A stretch of 20,161 bases of DNA from Parvularia atlantis (taxonomy: Eukaryota; Opisthokonta; Rotosphaerida): NCBI GenBank assembly GCA_943704415.1, contig CALSCO010000241.1:1-20161 (forward strand), given 5' to 3'. The notes under the pieces are model-generated. The model ran no database searches and was not told the DNA's origin. It was given only the letters and a program-made list of their open reading frames with translations. A program made the translations under genes and the position numbers. Below, one piece after another: positions 18,861 through 20,161 of this stretch (the stretch's first letter is position 1; each line of letters opens with the position of its first letter).

Positions 18861-18888
18861 GGCCGCGTGTCACACTGTCGAAAGTCGA
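18861..18888. promoter_or_regulatory. 28-bp divergent gap, MPP10 / esterase
   Basis: Only 28 bp separate the MPP10 start and the preferred esterase start (18889). An alternative esterase ATG at 18859 would overlap the MPP10 ATG within the palindrome CCATGG (18857-18862). The intervening codons have poor third-position GC, so the downstream start is favoured. Confidence 0.5.
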
Positions 18889-19973
18889 ATGCTCGCCCTG
18901 AACCAGCTCGCGACGAACGCGGCGCTCTCGGCTGCGCCGGTGCTGTTTGACGACGCGACGCTGCTCGAGACGCGCACGATCAGCGCGCAGATGGCGCGGG
19001 CAGCGGCGGTGCGCATGAAAGTGCCGCCGGGCGTGCGCGTGCACGATGGCGACGCGGCGCCGTCGAGCATCACGCCGGGCCATCGTGTGCCGCTGCGCGT
19101 GTACGAGCCGATGGCGACGGCGGGCGGGGCGGGCGCGGTGCCGTGCGTCGTCTTTGTGCACGGCGGTGGGTTTGTGCTCGGCACGCTCGACAGCGCCCAC
19201 GCCATGTGCCTCGCGCTGGCCGATCGCGCCGGCAGCGTCGTCATCTCGGTCGACTACCGCCTCGCGCCCGAGCACGCCTTCCCACTGCCGCTGGAGGACT
19301 GCTACGACGCCGTGCGCTGGACCGCCGACCCTGTGCAGCTGCGGCGCCTGCGCATCGATCCGGCGCGCATCGCCGTCGGTGGCGCGTCAGCCGGCGGGTG
19401 CCTCGCCACGGCCGTGGCCCAGCTCTGCCGCGACCGCCCCGGCAGCCCCGCGCTGTGCTTCCAGCTGCTCATCTATCCCGTGACCGACAGCGAGCTGACG
19501 GCGGGCGCGCGTGCCGCCACCGCCACGCCCGTCCTAACGGGCGACTCGCTCGTCAACATGTGGCGTCACTACCTCGGCCCGGGCGTGAACCCTGCCGCGC
19601 CGCCGCCATACGCTGCGCCGCTGCACACGCCGAGTCTTGCAGGTCTGCCGCCGGCGTACATCGAGCTGTGCGAGCTCGACCCACTGCGCGACGAGGTGCG
19701 TTGTGCGTGTTTGGAAGGCACGCACACTCATCGAGCAGGGCATCGCCTACGCGCAACGGCTGCTGGGCGAGGGCGTGTCAGTCGAGCTGGTGCTGCGCCG
19801 CGCGTGCCCGCACGGTGCGTGTGCCCGCCTTTCGCCTGTGTCTCCTAACTCACGCGCGTGCGCAAGGCTTCGAGCTGTATGGCCCGAGGACCGAGGTAAC
19901 ACTGCGCGCCGTCGAGGACCGCGTGCGCGTGCTGCGCCAGGCGTTCGACCCCGCGCTGCTCAGCCGGCTGTAG
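18889..19973 (+). CDS. Alpha/beta-hydrolase, hormone-sensitive-lipase (GDXG) family
   Basis: Three exons: 18889-19695, 19739-19814, 19867-19973; 329 aa from the preferred start (339 from the ATG at 18859). The family hydrolyses carboxyl esters of small acyl chains, lipids or drugs. Seen: the oxyanion-hole motif HGGGF (91-95), VDYRLAPEHAFP (121-132), the nucleophile in G-A-S167-A-G, Asp264 in CELDPLRDE and His294 in CPHGF, so the Ser-Asp-His triad is complete. The intron between CPH and GF places the catalytic His at an exon end. No signal peptide or anchor is obvious, which suggests a soluble cytosolic enzyme; substrate unknown. Length suits bacterial-type HSL esterases. Introns and codon use match the neighbours, so any bacterial origin would be old. 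Confidence 0.92.
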
Positions 19974-20161
19974 ACACAGCAGGACGGATGTGCATCGAAT
20001 GGCACGGCTGCAACTCCGAGTGGGACCGCAGAGACCTTTTCGCGCTTTATGAAGCAAAGTACGCACTTCTCTCCATTTTCTCTTTTCCGTCTGCGCACTC
20101 TGCTCCAGTGAGCGATTCCGCTTTGTTTGCTTTTGCACAAAATAATGTTTGCAATTCGGCT
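19974..20161. other. 3' flank of the esterase gene
   Basis: No coding potential is seen in these 188 bp. The region turns clearly AT-richer after about 20035, in keeping with a 3' UTR and intergenic DNA. Short open frames on the minus strand lack exon-like codon use. Confidence 0.5.

Noticed and set aside
17812-19275. Long minus-strand frame rich in Arg/Thr across MPP10 and the esterase
   Set aside because: The MPP10 exons lie in another frame with conserved motifs, and the part opposite the esterase is antisense to a complete catalytic triad.
1-20161. Bacterial operons, tRNA or rRNA genes, CRISPR arrays, viral or retroelement remnants
   Set aside because: None was seen; the intron-rich genes with eukaryotic families explain nearly all the sequence.

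Overview
The window is a very compact, GC-rich stretch of eukaryotic nuclear DNA (GC about two thirds by eye). Twelve protein genes can be read from end to end, plus one candidate micro-ORF. Ten of the twelve are split by tiny introns: I place 64 of them, 35-75 nt long, and 55 start GTGCG. Nearly all end in CAG, and many carry a CTGAC/CTCAC-like branch site shortly before the acceptor. Codon third positions are almost always G or C, which helps to tell real exons from the many long antisense shadows. No rRNA, tRNA, CRISPR array or transposon was recognised.

Layout: RAD23 (-, 22-1419) | COX9/COX6C-like subunit (+, 1747-1917) || coiled-coil protein with KEN and D-box motifs (-, 2144-3070) | GT54-like glycosyltransferase (+, 3114-4505) || PCIF1/CAPAM cap m6Am methyltransferase (-, 4575-7236) | PH-domain protein (+, 7280-8032) || micro-ORF (-, 8150-8239) | RasGRP-like Ras exchange factor (+, 8374-11779) > YJU2 splicing factor (+, 11827-12935) || NIPA magnesium transporter A (-, 12998-14492) | NIPA B (+, 14835-16317) || MPP10 (-, 16381-18860) | HSL-type esterase (+, 18889-19973). 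A single bar marks a divergent head-to-head start, a double bar a convergent end. Every gene except YJU2 sits in a divergent pair, and several pairs have start codons only 28-43 bp apart.

The organism cannot be named from this. A COX9-type cytochrome oxidase subunit, a RasGRP architecture (REM-CDC25-EF-EF-C1) and catalytic PCIF1 together suggest a unicellular relative of animals and fungi or a similar protist with a streamlined genome. That is inference. Functions lean to housekeeping: ubiquitin shuttling, respiration, mRNA cap methylation, spliceosome activation, SSU-processome assembly, Mg2+ transport and Ras/diacylglycerol/calcium signalling. They do not form one pathway.

Most notable are the two NIPA genes: an inverted, head-to-head duplication whose introns are identical over long tracts, a mark of recent gene conversion. 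Other points are an 80-bp (GT)40 repeat lying in frame inside PCIF1, an unrecognised APC/C-degron-bearing coiled-coil protein, and the extreme divergent-promoter packing. Spacers over 300 bp are only 1420-1746 and 14493-14834, both described below.
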